The notes: generated by a model not told the origin, from the sequence alone. Counted from the stretch's first letter, positions 1-8,600 are shown. The stretch is 64,000 nt of DNA from Acinetobacter sp. B51(2017) (GCF_003711395.1 NZ_PJRJ01000014.1:1-64000); one strand, 5' to 3'. Translations and numbers: made by a program.

Positions 1-49
1 TTTTTTCGCAAGAGATGCGATGGATGTCTGGTGATTTATAGTCATAAAT

Positions 50-83
50 TTTAGTCCCCACTTGTTTTTAAGTGGGGACTAAA
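50..83. repeat. Perfect 14-bp hairpin
   Basis: Two 14-base arms (50-63 and 70-83, core TAGTCCCCACTT) are perfectly complementary around a 6-base loop. There is no clear U-tract on either side, so it is not a standard intrinsic terminator. It may end a gene lying before the window, or be the trace of a small repeat element. Positions 1-170 hold no recognisable gene. Confidence 0.7.
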
Positions 84-170
84 TTAAGGCTTATAGGATG
101 AATTCATAAGGTGTGTTCAGCGGACGCTTACACACATCCCGCTAAGGTGTCTGGTTCTAACGCTATGCAA

Positions 171-222
171 CATAAAAAAACAGCACCTCGCTCAGTATAT
201 GACTGTACTTAGATGCTGTTTC
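171..222 (-). terminator. Intrinsic terminator for the outer-membrane protein gene
   Basis: On the minus strand AAACAGCA and TGCTGTTT (214-221 and 178-185) pair around a long loop and are followed by a run of seven T (forward A-run 174-180). It lies 18 bases past the stop of the minus-strand gene ending at 240. Confidence 0.7.
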
Positions 223-239
223 TTTATTTGAAATGAGGC

Positions 240-1010
240 TTAGAAAGCGTAAGCAAAACCTAACGCTGCTTGATAGTGATCATGTTTGCCATTTAAACCT
301 ACGCCAACGCTGGCATCTAATTGCAAACGTGAATTAACTTGATACAGCAGACCAGAACCCAAACCATATTCGTAATCCTGCCCTTCTGCTTTAGAATAGA
401 CAAATTCCGAATAACCACCCAATTTAGGGCTAAAGTTATATTCTAGCGTAGGTACAGCAGTCACCCGCCAACGACCATCTTGCATAGCATAAAACATGCT
501 AATCGCGGTAGTTAGGTCATGGTTATAGTCATACGACACCACAGAACCTAAGCTATATAAATCATCTTGCAGACTAAAGTTGTCATTACCTGTGGCAATA
601 ACAGCTTGAGCCAATAAGGCCATAGATAATTTTTCATCATCTAAATCAATGGCTTTTTTTAGACCAATACTGACATCACCCAAACCATCTTCTTCAATTG
701 ACTGACCAGCAACTTTGCTTTTTGCCCATGCTGGACCTTGCCAACCAAGTTGCAACTCAAGATCATCATTTAAACCTGTGCGTAATAAAGTATCCGCATA
801 GACTTGAGTATGTTTAACGCTTTGACCTTGCTCATTTTGATACTCAAGGTATTGGGCATTGGCAATACTTTGTTCCCAAGCCCACTGTCCAACTGGTACT
901 GTAGCGGTACTAAAGCCAGTGCCTGGGCGGTCAAAACTATAATCAGCTGCAAAGCTTAAACAGCTAAAGCCAAGAGTTGCCAGTGCAACGAAGGTTTGTT
1001 GTGTTGTCAT
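240..1010 (-). CDS. Outer-membrane beta-barrel protein, MetA-pathway (phenol_MetA_deg) type
   Basis: A 256-residue exported protein. It opens with a signal peptide (MTTQQTFVALATLGF..., cleavage probably after SFA-A near residue 22), continues with alternating hydrophobic/polar beta-strand pattern, and ends in a terminal aromatic residue (FAYAF), typical of outer-membrane barrels. The composition resembles the 'putative MetA-pathway of phenol degradation' transporter family; the substrate is unknown. The start at 1010 is preferred over an upstream in-frame ATG at 1061 because it yields the signal peptide directly and does not overlap the ankyrin gene, whose stop lies 13 bases upstream. The two genes are probably co-transcribed. 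Confidence 0.7.
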   Translation of the reverse strand: MTTQQTFVALATLGFSCLSFAADYSFDRPGTGFSTATVPVGQWAWEQSIANAQYLEYQNEQGQSVKHTQVYADTLLRTGLNDDLELQLGWQGPAWAKSKVAGQSIEEDGLGDVSIGLKKAIDLDDEKLSMALLAQAVIATGNDNFSLQDDLYSLGSVVSYDYNHDLTTAISMFYAMQDGRWRVTAVPTLEYNFSPKLGGYSEFVYSKAEGQDYEYGLGSGLLYQVNSRLQLDASVGVGLNGKHDHYQAALGFAYAF

Positions 1011-1023
1011 ATATTTTCCAAAG

Positions 1024-1569
1024 TTAAGCGAGCTCTTTTGACATTTTCGCACCATTGGCACGTAATAACTCTAATACTTGTTGTTCTTCAGGTAATGCTT
1101 GCGACCAATCAATTTCATCAAAATCACAATCAAAGAATAACTGGCTAATCGATGACAAAATCGTTAAATCATCTTCATCTTTAGTATTTGGATTGACTTT
1201 TTCTGTTAATAAGCGCTCAACTGCAGGTAAACACGCTGCGCTTGCCACATCCCAAAGTGGGCCATAAATTTCTTCTGAATCCCATAAATGTAAATTCACT
1301 TTGGCTTGAATCAACGCTTCTAAAATTTGCATGTATGGTTTTAACTTCTCAGCTTTTTGTTCATCAGAGAGTGGTTGACCGGCTTCGTGGGCTTCACATA
1401 GTTGTTCCCACCATGCAAATACCGTATCTGACCAAAGTGAGATTAATGGGCCAGTTTCACTGTCAATAATAAAGTTTGGATCGACCCCTTGTGCCAATAA
1501 ACTTTCCACTTCAGCAACATCTAAGGCTGAGATGGCAGTGGCTAGGGCTTGTTGTTGTGTACTTAACAT
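1024..1569 (-). CDS. Ankyrin-repeat protein
   Basis: A 181-residue soluble protein without signal peptide. The N-terminal stretch has the ankyrin helix-turn-helix pattern (ATAISALDVAEVESLLAQGV, then DPNF), a second unit covers about residues 85-115 and a third about 116-140 (AVERLLTEKVNPNT). The repeats are degenerate and the middle has a Trp-rich insertion (residues 45-60). Ankyrin folds bind proteins; no partner can be named. It is followed by the outer-membrane protein gene with a 13-base gap, and is separated from the HPF-like gene upstream by a strong terminator. Confidence 0.7.
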   Translation of the reverse strand: MLSTQQQALATAISALDVAEVESLLAQGVDPNFIIDSETGPLISLWSDTVFAWWEQLCEAHEAGQPLSDEQKAEKLKPYMQILEALIQAKVNLHLWDSEEIYGPLWDVASAACLPAVERLLTEKVNPNTKDEDDLTILSSISQLFFDCDFDEIDWSQALPEEQQVLELLRANGAKMSKELA

Positions 1570-1645
1570 AAACTATTCTCTCTTTGATCTAAGCACTATT
1601 ATGCCCAATCTACTTAGATTTGTGATGACAAATTTAGCTGCCAAT

Positions 1646-1670
1646 AAAAAAGCCCCCAAAGGGGCTTTTT
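1646..1670. terminator. Bidirectional intrinsic terminator
   Basis: AAAAAGCCCC and GGGGCTTTTT flank a 5-base loop. It ends the minus-strand HPF-like gene before the ankyrin gene. Confidence 0.9.
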
Positions 1671-1682
1671 AAACTCAATACT

Positions 1683-2066
1683 TTATTCGTCTTGGTCATC
1701 AACTAAGTCATCTTTACTACTATCTGGGTCAACATAACTTGGTTGCTGCGCACGCGGCTTATCTTTTTTCTCAATGACGTGTTCTAAACTACGTTTTAAA
1801 CGATCAATGGCACCTGTGATTGCGCTATCTACATTTGGACCACGGTGATTCACCACCACGGGTTTAAGTCCTGCTGGGCGTGCCTCAATCATACATTTAA
1901 TGTCGTCATCGCCGCCTTTATCCCCATTTTCATCACTTAAGTGCACAGAAAAGTGCGTAATACGCTCACTATGGCGTTGAAATTCTTCTGTTAGTTCTGC
2001 ACGTACATAACCAATTAAACGATCGCTATTTTGAATATTTTTATCTGTACGGATTTCAATGTTCAT
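1683..2066 (-). CDS. HPF/RaiA-family ribosome-associated protein
   Basis: A 127-residue protein with the N-terminal beta-alpha-beta fold of hibernation promoting factors (MNIEIRTDKNI..., IGYVRAELTEEF, then FSVHLSDENG and a second helix DSAITGAIDRLKRSLEHVIEKK). An acidic tail (about residues 108-127, rich in D and S) follows a K/R-rich stretch. Family members bind the decoding centre of 30S subunits and silence or dimerise ribosomes in slow growth; whether this copy dimerises ribosomes cannot be told. At 127 residues it is longer than E. coli HPF (95) and RaiA (113) but lacks the long C-terminal domain. Transcribed alone, with a terminator at 1646-1670. Confidence 0.8.
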   Translation of the reverse strand: MNIEIRTDKNIQNSDRLIGYVRAELTEEFQRHSERITHFSVHLSDENGDKGGDDDIKCMIEARPAGLKPVVVNHRGPNVDSAITGAIDRLKRSLEHVIEKKDKPRAQQPSYVDPDSSKDDLVDDQDE

Positions 2067-2125
2067 AATCTCATCCTCTTTTCGTATCTTTATCTAAATC
2101 TTTTTTGTGCAAAACTTGACTATCT

Positions 2126-2141
2126 TGGCACGCTTGTCGCT
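2126..2141 (+). promoter_or_regulatory. Sigma-54-like -24/-12 promoter for puuE
   Basis: TGGCACGCTTGTCGCT matches the consensus TGGCACRNNNNTTGCW with one mismatch; the invariant GG and GC are exactly 12 bases apart. A start near 2151 would give a leader of about 155 bases before the puuE start. Called by eye, one of four such sites in this gene cluster. Confidence 0.5.
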
Positions 2142-2305
2142 TAGCTGTTGCTATAGCACTACATCTGTATTGTTTTGGAAGACAACCTCCCTATATTGAT
2201 GCATATTTTGAATCTTAAGAAGCGTCCTTCTATGCTTTGAATATCGGGCTTCTGTTTAAAATATGCAAGAGGTATTTGAAAAAAATTATCAAAAGGATAC
2301 CAAAC

Positions 2306-3271
2306 GTGACAACTTCTTACTTAATTGGTCAAGAACTCATTGATTCTATTCAAAATTCCGAGTATTCGCGTGACCTAGTTGGCTATCATGGCAACCCACC
2401 ACATGCTCAGTGGCCCAATCAAGCACGCATTGCCGTGCAATTTGTTCTAAATTATGAAGAAGGTGCAGAGAACCATATTGAGCATGGCGACTTAGCATCT
2501 GAACAGTTTTTATCAGAAATTGTCGGTGCAGCAAGTTTTAATGCTCAACATATGTCGATGGATTCGATGTATGAATATGGTTCACGCGCAGGTTTTTGGC
2601 GTATTCATGACGAATTTCAAAAACGTGGTTTACCGATGACCATTTTTGGCGTGGGTATGGCATTAGCGCGTAATCCTTATGTGGTTGAAGCCATTAAAGC
2701 GGCTAACTACGATGTGGTGTCGCACGGGCAACGTTGGTTGCATTATCAACATATTGATATTGAAACCGAACGCCAACACATGCATCAGGCCATTACGGTA
2801 TTGGAAGCTTTATTTGCTCAGGCACCCATTGGTTGGTATACCGGACGTGATAGCCCCAATACGCGTCAATTACTGGCAGAATTCCCACAGATTGAATATG
2901 ACTGCGATTATTATGGTGATGATTTACCATTTTGGACCACGCTCACCAATTCAGAGCAAGTCAGCCGTCCTCATCTCATTATTCCCTATACCTTAGATAG
3001 TAATGATATGAAATTTAGTTCAGCGGGTGGTTTTAATACGGGTGATGATTTTTACCAATATTTAAAAGATGCCTTTGATGTGCTGTATGCCGAGGGTGAA
3101 ACTGCACCAAAAATGTTATCTGTAGGTATGCATTGCCGCCTTTTAGGGCGTCCAGGGCGTTTTAAAGCACTACAACGTTTCTTGGATTATGTGCAAAGCC
3201 ATGAAAAAGTTTGGATTTGTCGTCGTGGTGATATTGCACGGCATTGGCAACAGCACCATCCTGCAGCATAA
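2306..3271 (+). CDS. puuE: Allantoinase, polysaccharide-deacetylase type (PuuE)
   Basis: Hydrolyses the hydantoin ring of allantoin to allantoate in the cytoplasm. The protein (321 residues) has the NodB-like deacetylase fold with the PuuE hallmarks: GYHGNPPHAQWP near the N-terminus, VQFVLNYEEGAE, a YEYGSRAGFWRI stretch and GRPGRFKALQRF near the C-terminus. This metal-independent family is unrelated to amidohydrolase allantoinases. The GTG start at 2306 is chosen over an upstream in-frame ATG at 2237 because AAAAGGAT lies 8 bases before it and the extra N-terminal residues are Lys-rich and untypical. It begins a urate degradation cluster and is followed by its own terminator, so uraD needs a separate promoter. 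Confidence 0.9.
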   Translation: MTTSYLIGQELIDSIQNSEYSRDLVGYHGNPPHAQWPNQARIAVQFVLNYEEGAENHIEHGDLASEQFLSEIVGAASFNAQHMSMDSMYEYGSRAGFWRIHDEFQKRGLPMTIFGVGMALARNPYVVEAIKAANYDVVSHGQRWLHYQHIDIETERQHMHQAITVLEALFAQAPIGWYTGRDSPNTRQLLAEFPQIEYDCDYYGDDLPFWTTLTNSEQVSRPHLIIPYTLDSNDMKFSSAGGFNTGDDFYQYLKDAFDVLYAEGETAPKMLSVGMHCRLLGRPGRFKALQRFLDYVQSHEKVWICRRGDIARHWQQHHPAA

Positions 3272-3279
3272 AACCTAAC

Positions 3280-3303
3280 ACGCGCTAAAACAGCGCGTTT
3301 TTT
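3280..3303 (+). terminator. Intrinsic terminator after puuE
   Basis: ACGCGCT and AGCGCGT pair around AAAAC and run into six T. Confidence 0.9.
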
Positions 3304-3314
3304 CTATCCGATTT

Positions 3315-3330
3315 TGGCATTGTTATTGCT
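3315..3330 (+). promoter_or_regulatory. Sigma-54-like -24/-12 promoter for uraD-uraH
   Basis: TGGCATTGTTATTGCT has TGGCA and a perfect TTGCT with GG-to-GC spacing of 12. Predicted start near 3341, about 24 bases before the uraD ATG. It lies just after the puuE terminator, where a promoter is required. Confidence 0.55.
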
Positions 3331-3364
3331 AATCAAAGCGATAAAGTAAAATGATTTAAAAATT

Positions 3365-3862
3365 ATGCAACTCAGCCAATTTAATCAGGAATCTATCCAA
3401 GAACGACTCGAGCACTGCGTCAAAATTCCACGTTGGGCAGATGAAATTAGTGCCAAGCGCCCGTTTGAATCACGCCAAGCTGTACTGGATTTTGCCGAAC
3501 AACAAGCCAAAACATGGACATGGGAGGAAATTTTACAGGCTTTAAATACCCATCCGCGTATTGGTGAAAAAAAAGCCCAAGCCAGTTTAAGTGCCAAAGA
3601 ACAACAATTTTCTGCGCGTGAACAAGCTCAAGCACAAACAGACCAAATAACCTTAGATTTAATTTTACAAGCTAACCTCCAATATGAAGCACGCTTTGGT
3701 TATATCTTTTTAATTAAAGCTACAGGTCTAAGCAGTACAGAAATTTTAGCAGCACTACATAGCCGCTTAAAAAACGACCCAATGATAGAACAACAGGTGG
3801 TCAAACAACAATTAATGGCCATTGCTCTTTTACGTTTAGAACAGGAATTAGCACATGATTAG
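3365..3862 (+). CDS. uraD: 2-oxo-4-hydroxy-4-carboxy-5-ureidoimidazoline (OHCU) decarboxylase
   Basis: Decarboxylates OHCU to S-allantoin, the third step of urate oxidation. The 165-residue all-helical protein carries the catalytic HPRIG motif (His63) and the SxxE pair (SARE, Ser83 and Glu86) used by this family. Its last 8 bases overlap the start of uraH, which catalyses the preceding step, so the two are translationally coupled. Length is normal for the family. Confidence 0.93.
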   Translation: MQLSQFNQESIQERLEHCVKIPRWADEISAKRPFESRQAVLDFAEQQAKTWTWEEILQALNTHPRIGEKKAQASLSAKEQQFSAREQAQAQTDQITLDLILQANLQYEARFGYIFLIKATGLSSTEILAALHSRLKNDPMIEQQVVKQQLMAIALLRLEQELAHD

Positions 3863-4181
3863 TACTCATATTTTAGATACTCATTTAGGTAAGCCCGCAG
3901 CCAATGTAATCGTGCAATTATTAGATGCTAACGGCTCTATTTTGGCGACTGCAAAAACCAATGCAGATGGGCGTATTACTAGTGATGCCTTTGCTTTAAA
4001 TGAAATTCAAGCGGGTGATTACTGCTTGAATTTTGCCGTAGCAGATTATTTTAAATCTTTATATATCAATACTTTTTTCCCTAAAGCAGCGATTCATTTT
4101 ACGGTAGAAGATGCAAGCCAGCATTATCATATTCCTCTTTTGATTAATGCTTTTTCTTACTCAACTTATCGAGGGAGTTAA
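3855..4181 (+). CDS. uraH: 5-hydroxyisourate hydrolase, transthyretin-like
   Basis: Opens the ring of 5-hydroxyisourate to OHCU. At 108 residues it has the normal family length, with early histidines (His5 and His10 in STHILDTHLGKPA) and the diagnostic C-terminal YRGS tetrapeptide (105-108). No signal peptide is present, so it acts in the cytoplasm. Co-transcribed with uraD and followed by a terminator. Confidence 0.95.
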   Translation: MISTHILDTHLGKPAANVIVQLLDANGSILATAKTNADGRITSDAFALNEIQAGDYCLNFAVADYFKSLYINTFFPKAAIHFTVEDASQHYHIPLLINAFSYSTYRGS

Positions 4182-4216
4182 AAAAGGAACGGTTAAATTA
4201 TCCGTTTGTCTTTTTT
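4180..4216 (+). terminator. Probable intrinsic terminator after uraH
   Basis: AACGG and CCGTT (4188-4192 and 4202-4206) sit inside an A-rich/T-rich flank ending in six T. The core stem is short. Confidence 0.55.
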
Positions 4217-4280
4217 AGCTTTATTTTTATTTGATTCACTGTATTCTAACTACGCTTTTTATGGGCTCTGAGATTTTTTC

Positions 4281-5021
4281 ATGAAACTTACACAACTTGC
4301 TGCACTGTGTGCACTCTCTTCCGCTGCTGTGTTGGCTCAAGCTAAACCAGTTTGGCAAGACTTTAGCCTTACTGCGCTTTACGGCGAAAACTACGAAGTA
4401 GGTACAGATCAACGCACTACGCTTACTGGCGAATATGCTGCTAAATACAAATACTCTGATGTGTTTTTCTTTGTCGATCATCAATGGGATGACGAAAATG
4501 AGCAAAGCACCTACTTTGAGCTTGCACCACGTTTAAGCCTAGGTGATGTTTCAGGTAAAGACTTAAGCTTTGGCCCAGTTAAAGATGTATTGGTCGCAAC
4601 CACTTGGGAACATAATGCTGACTACGATAACAATCGTGGTTTTAACAACTTCCTTTATGGTGTTGGTTTTGCCTTAGATGTTCCGTATACCAACTATGCC
4701 AATATCAACTTTTATAAAGCAAATAACGACAGCAAATCTAATAAAGATGATGATTATCAAATGACCATCACTTATGCTGTACCGTTTAAATTGGGTAATG
4801 AAGATTTCTTAGTGGACGCATTCCTTGATTGGTCAACTGCTGAAGATACTCATGCTAGCGAATTAAACTGGACTAGCCAATATAAATGGAATGTAGGTAA
4901 ACACATTTCACCAAGCACTAAGCTATATGTGGGTGTAGAGCACTCTGTTTGGAATAACAAATACGGTATTAAAGGTGTAGATCAAAATGATGTCAGCGCT
5001 TTAGTAAAATACCACTTCTAA
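4281..5021 (+). CDS. Tsx-like nucleoside-specific outer-membrane channel
   Basis: A 246-residue outer-membrane protein with a signal peptide (MKLTQLAALCALSSAAVLAQA) and a beta-barrel pattern ending in KYHF. Several stretches (VFFFVDHQWDD, FLYGVGFALDVPYTNYANINFY, FLVDAFLDWSTAE) fit the Tsx/OmpK channel family, whose E. coli member admits nucleosides. Its place among urate genes suggests uptake of purine-type substrates, which is inference. It lies between terminators at both ends and is probably transcribed alone; no sigma-54-like motif was found upstream. Confidence 0.8.
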   Translation: MKLTQLAALCALSSAAVLAQAKPVWQDFSLTALYGENYEVGTDQRTTLTGEYAAKYKYSDVFFFVDHQWDDENEQSTYFELAPRLSLGDVSGKDLSFGPVKDVLVATTWEHNADYDNNRGFNNFLYGVGFALDVPYTNYANINFYKANNDSKSNKDDDYQMTITYAVPFKLGNEDFLVDAFLDWSTAEDTHASELNWTSQYKWNVGKHISPSTKLYVGVEHSVWNNKYGIKGVDQNDVSALVKYHF

Positions 5022-5040
5022 GCACATCATTTGATGTTAA

Positions 5041-5070
5041 AAAGGCAAGGCTTCGGTCTTGCTTTTTTTT
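5041..5070 (+). terminator. Intrinsic terminator with cUUCGg tetraloop
   Basis: GCAAGGC and GTCTTGC close a TTCG loop and run into eight T, right after the Tsx-like gene. Confidence 0.92.
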
Positions 5071-5112
5071 ATAGATTTTTCTTAGATACAATGAATTTTT
5101 GAGTACATTTTT

Positions 5113-5634
5113 ATGATGTCTTTTAGTTTACGTGCTGCCACCAAAGATGATCTTACTGCGATTTTGGCAATCTACAATCACGAAATTGAACACAATACAG
5201 CAAACTGGAATACCCAGACTTTTGCCCTCGACTATATGCAAAATTTCTTTGCCGACTTACAACAACATGGCTTTCCATTGGTTGTGGCGGTGGAAGATGC
5301 CACTCAACACATTGCGGCTTATGCCGATTATTCATTTTTTAGTCAAAATAGCGGTTATATCTATACGGTTGAACACTCGGTCTTTGTTAAACCTGAATAT
5401 CAAGGTCATGGTTTAGGCAAACGTTTAATGCACGCCTTAATTGAACATGCACATACTCAAAAACTACATATGATGGTGGCTGCCATTGATGCAGAGAATG
5501 TTGGTTCTATTCATCTGCATCAAAAGCTTGGCTTTGTACAAACTGGTTATTTACCACAAATGGGGTTTAAATTTGGGACTTGGCGTGATTTGGTGTATAT
5601 GCAACTGAATTTAAAAATAGCCCGTGGCGAATAA
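5113..5634 (+). CDS. GNAT N-acetyltransferase, phosphinothricin/methionine-sulfoximine type
   Basis: A 173-residue cytosolic acetyltransferase. Visible family features are RAATKDDLTAILAIYNHEI at the N-terminus, the acetyl-CoA loop VKPEYQGHGLGKRLM (about residues 96-110), the NVGSIHLHQKLGF motif and the WRDLVYMQ end, all as in Pat/YncA-like enzymes acting on glutamate analogues or methionine sulfoximine. The true substrate is unknown. An alternative start three bases later is equally possible. The last 24 bases overlap the convergent gene on the other strand. Confidence 0.8.
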   Translation: MMSFSLRAATKDDLTAILAIYNHEIEHNTANWNTQTFALDYMQNFFADLQQHGFPLVVAVEDATQHIAAYADYSFFSQNSGYIYTVEHSVFVKPEYQGHGLGKRLMHALIEHAHTQKLHMMVAAIDAENVGSIHLHQKLGFVQTGYLPQMGFKFGTWRDLVYMQLNLKIARGE

Positions 5635-6093
5635 GCCTTCACCTCTTAGCGCCACAATCACCAAATTATGATCTGCGGCATGATAATAAAAACTTTGTAG
5701 CTGATTAAAACTCAGTCTTAAGCTAGCCAACAACTGATCTGGTGCAACATCGCTGGCAATTTGCGCGGCCTGAATTTGGCTGATGTGTTTGGCTTGAATA
5801 AATTCAGTGACTTCTAAATTATTTAAAGTCTCATAAATATCGGATACTCTAACCACTGTATTATAATACACGCTGGCTCCCTGAATAAGATGCTGGGTCA
5901 GCGGATGAATTGGATGCAGTGCTTCTTTTAAGACTGAATCGGTACCTAATAAAGTATCTAGGGCTTGCCAATCTTGATCAAGGGCTAAGCGGTATTGAAT
6001 CGCTGGACAGCTTACAATATCTTCTGTGGTTTGAGCATTTAAAATCAGCTGCTCAAGGCTATTGGCATCAAGTGCTAAGAGGAGTATTTGCAT
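5611..6093 (-). CDS. DUF1877-like protein (YfbM family)
   Basis: A 160-residue soluble protein, best matched by general pattern to the YfbM/DUF1877 family: WQALDTLLGTD near residue 42, ALHPIHPLT, and a helical middle followed by a C-terminal FYYHAADHNLVIVALRG. Function is unknown across the family. Its 3' end overlaps the convergent GNAT gene by 24 bases. Confidence 0.6.
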   Translation of the reverse strand: MQILLLALDANSLEQLILNAQTTEDIVSCPAIQYRLALDQDWQALDTLLGTDSVLKEALHPIHPLTQHLIQGASVYYNTVVRVSDIYETLNNLEVTEFIQAKHISQIQAAQIASDVAPDQLLASLRLSFNQLQSFYYHAADHNLVIVALRGEGLFATGYF

Positions 6094-6170
6094 CGTTGTT
6101 GTTCCTTATTGTGGATGCGCTATCTGTTAGCTTAACGCCTTTATATGGTGCATTGCAGAGTGAATGTGTA

Positions 6171-6194
6171 AAAAAAAAGGGCTAAATGCCCTTT
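6171..6194 (-). terminator. Intrinsic terminator for hpxO
   Basis: AAAGGGC and GCCCTTT pair around a 5-base loop; on the minus strand the stem runs into eight T. Confidence 0.88.
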
Positions 6195-6244
6195 CGCTGT
6201 AGTGATTTATTCTTGTTTTTTCTTGTTATTATTCTCAAAGAGAC

Positions 6245-7402
6245 TTAATCCAAGGGGTTATCTACAATATTGCTAATAATCCCCTGCATAATATGTGGAC
6301 CTTGCTCCTTACGTAAATCTGCATACCAATCTTCGGTAATCTTCTGATCTTTCATATGCGTCACATCACAACGTTTACGCGCTCGTAATACCAATTCATT
6401 GGCACGGGCATTACGTTTATTTTGATAACGCTGTAAAGCATCCTCAATACCTAAAGTATTAATTTGCAAAGCGCGTGCCAAATAAATCGCATCTTCCATG
6501 GCTTGGCAGCCACCTTGACCGATATCTGGAGTCGTGCTGTGCGCAGCATCACCCATAATCACTACACGGCCTTTATAAAATTGAGTAAATGGTTCAATAT
6601 CATGGATTTCTACACGATTGGTGCGTTGTTCATCAATGGCATCAATCAAGTTCTGCACTGGCTGACACCAATCTTTAAAATACTGTTTTAAGAGTGCTTT
6701 ATATTCACTGCGTTGATTGGTTAAATCCACAGGCAATGGCACATCAAAGAAAAAGTAAAAACGATTATCCGCCACTGGCATCAGTGATGCACGTTTGCCT
6801 TCGCCCACAAAAGTCGTCCATTGATCAGCGGGTGCAAGCTCAGGCGAAATTTCCACTAAGCCGTTCCAATTGACATAGCCTGCATAGCGACGTTCTACTT
6901 TTTCACCTAAAACATAACAACGAGTAATGGAATGAGTACCATCGGCACCAATCAGTAAATCTGCTTCGACTGTCGAGCCATCAGCAAATTGCACTTTGAC
7001 ATAGTCACCTAAATCTTCCATGCCAGTCATTTTTTTGCCCAAATGGATATCAGACTTGCCAAATTCCTGCATCAACATCTCTTGTAATTCTGCGCGTGAT
7101 ACAGGATAAGGACGTTGCCCTACCTCTTCAATCAGAGGTTGTAAACTAAACTGAGTCATGACTTGACCATTTAAGCCATCAATATAAGCAAGATGATCCA
7201 TCTGACCACCCAGCGCTGCGACTTTGTCAGTTAGACCTAAGTAATTTAAGCACTTTACCCCATTTGACCAGAGTGAAATTGCCGCCCCAACTGGCAAGAT
7301 TTGCTCTGCTTGCTCATAAATTTTCACCTGATGACCAAACTTTTTTAAAGCGATGCCTGTGGTTAATCCCCCCATGCCTGCGCCAATAATCACGATGTCC
7401 AT
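6245..7402 (-). CDS. hpxO: FAD-dependent urate hydroxylase (HpxO)
   Basis: Oxidises urate to 5-hydroxyisourate using NADH, FAD and O2, the entry step of the pathway encoded here. The 385 residues match the length of Klebsiella HpxO. Visible motifs are the Rossmann GAGMGG (7-12), the central GADGTHS dinucleotide motif, [10 protein letters not shown], and [15 protein letters not shown] for FAD ribityl binding. Other group A flavin monooxygenases share these motifs, but the neighbouring uraH, uraD, puuE, alc and allA genes make urate the convincing substrate. Divergent from alc, with candidate promoters for both in the 196-bp gap. Confidence 0.9.
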   Translation of the reverse strand: MDIVIIGAGMGGLTTGIALKKFGHQVKIYEQAEQILPVGAAISLWSNGVKCLNYLGLTDKVAALGGQMDHLAYIDGLNGQVMTQFSLQPLIEEVGQRPYPVSRAELQEMLMQEFGKSDIHLGKKMTGMEDLGDYVKVQFADGSTVEADLLIGADGTHSITRCYVLGEKVERRYAGYVNWNGLVEISPELAPADQWTTFVGEGKRASLMPVADNRFYFFFDVPLPVDLTNQRSEYKALLKQYFKDWCQPVQNLIDAIDEQRTNRVEIHDIEPFTQFYKGRVVIMGDAAHSTTPDIGQGGCQAMEDAIYLARALQINTLGIEDALQRYQNKRNARANELVLRARKRCDVTHMKDQKITEDWYADLRKEQGPHIMQGIISNIVDNPLD

Positions 7403-7441
7403 CTTATTCTCCGCTTATTCTCATTTCTTGTTCTGCTTTAA

Positions 7442-7457
7442 AGCGAAAACTATGCCA
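7442..7457 (-). promoter_or_regulatory. Sigma-54-like -24/-12 promoter for hpxO
   Basis: Read on the minus strand TGGCATAGTTTTCGCT keeps GG and GC at 12-base spacing, with two or three consensus mismatches. The predicted start is near 7431, about 28 bases before the hpxO ATG. Confidence 0.45.
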
Positions 7458-7490
7458 TTTTGAAAAATGTGCTGAAAAAAAAGGCAAAGT

Positions 7491-7506
7491 TGGCACAAGC
7501 TGTGCA
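7491..7506 (+). promoter_or_regulatory. Sigma-54-like -24/-12 promoter for alc-allA
   Basis: TGGCACAAGCTGTGCA has a perfect -24 block and one mismatch in the -12 block, with exact spacing. It also contains an inverted repeat GCACA-N3-TGTGC, so it could instead be an operator. It lies about 93 bases before the chosen alc start. Confidence 0.5.
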
Positions 7507-7598
7507 TCTTAAAGCTCAAATCTGCATTATTTTGGGCTATTTACTTCTTTAGGCTGCCCAACCTTGCAACAACACTGATCACAACAATGGAAAATAAT

Positions 7599-8600
7599 AT
7601 GGCAACCTTGACCGCCCCTGTTTTTGAACTTCCGACTCACCTTCAACAGCTAACTAACCTTGCTGATGCCCAAATTGGTGCTGAAGTTTTAAGCTGTTCA
7701 GATGAGTTTTTTGCCAAAGCGCAGCGTATGTTACAGTTTGCAGCACCAGTATTTGTAGAAGATAAATTTGATGATCATGGCAAATGGATGGATGGTTGGG
7801 AAACCCGTCGTAAACGTCATGCTGGCTATGATTGGGCAATCATTCAACTTGGCGTGGCTGGCAAAATTCAAGCTTTAGATATTGATACCAGCTTTTTTAC
7901 TGGTAATTACCCTGCTTCTGCTTTGGTCGAAGCATGTTATGCACCAAATGGCGATGTGGCTGCTGCAACATGGTGCACGATTTTAGAAAACAGTATTTTA
8001 GGCCCAGGGCAACATCATCTATTTGATATTGCAGATCAGGCGACCTATACCCATGTGCGTCTTAATATTTTTCCTGATGGTGGCGTCGCACGTTTTAAAG
8101 TATATGGTCAGGTACAAATTCAAGTCACAGATACCGAGCAAAGTTTAGATTTATTGGCACTCGAAAATGGTGGACGAGTCGTGGCTTATAGCGATGCTCA
8201 TTTTGGGCATCCGCGTAATTTGATTAAACCGGGTCGCGGTATAAATATGGGAGATGGCTGGGAAACCAAACGCCGCCGTGCGCCAGGTTTTGACTGGTGT
8301 ATTTTGGCTTTAGGTCAAGCGGGTCATATCGAAAAAATCGACATTGATACTGCACATTTTAAAGGAAACTACCCTGCACAGGTATCTATTCAAGCCATTT
8401 ATATAAAAGATGCAACCGATCCACAATTGATTCCACAAAGCATGTTCTGGCCTTATTTATTAGAGGCGCAAGAGACCCAAATGGATCATATTCACAGCTA
8501 TATAAATGAAATTCTAGCGCATGAAAAAATTAGTCATATTCGGGTCAATATGATTCCAGATGGTGGAATTAGCCGTATTCGTTTATTTGGCAAAATTTAA
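7599..8600 (+). CDS. alc: Allantoicase
   Basis: Hydrolyses allantoate to S-ureidoglycolate and urea. The protein is an internal duplication, as in all allantoicases: the first half has KWMDGWETRRKRHAGYDW and DIDTSFFTGNYP, the second half repeats them as DGWETKRRRAPGFDW and DIDTAHFKGNYP, and each half ends in a VR(L/V)N-FPDGG or VNMIPDGG block. The ATG at 7599 is preferred over one 12 bases upstream because GGAA precedes it at about 6 bases while the other lacks any ribosome-binding site. Followed by allA after 58 bases and then a permease gene. Confidence 0.93.
   Translation: MATLTAPVFELPTHLQQLTNLADAQIGAEVLSCSDEFFAKAQRMLQFAAPVFVEDKFDDHGKWMDGWETRRKRHAGYDWAIIQLGVAGKIQALDIDTSFFTGNYPASALVEACYAPNGDVAAATWCTILENSILGPGQHHLFDIADQATYTHVRLNIFPDGGVARFKVYGQVQIQVTDTEQSLDLLALENGGRVVAYSDAHFGHPRNLIKPGRGINMGDGWETKRRRAPGFDWCILALGQAGHIEKIDIDTAHFKGNYPAQVSIQAIYIKDATDPQLIPQSMFWPYLLEAQETQMDHIHSYINEILAHEKISHIRVNMIPDGGISRIRLFGKI

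Noticed and set aside
50..83. Transposon end or insertion sequence at the left edge
   Set aside because: Only one hairpin is visible, with no transposase remnant, no target duplication and no second copy in this window.
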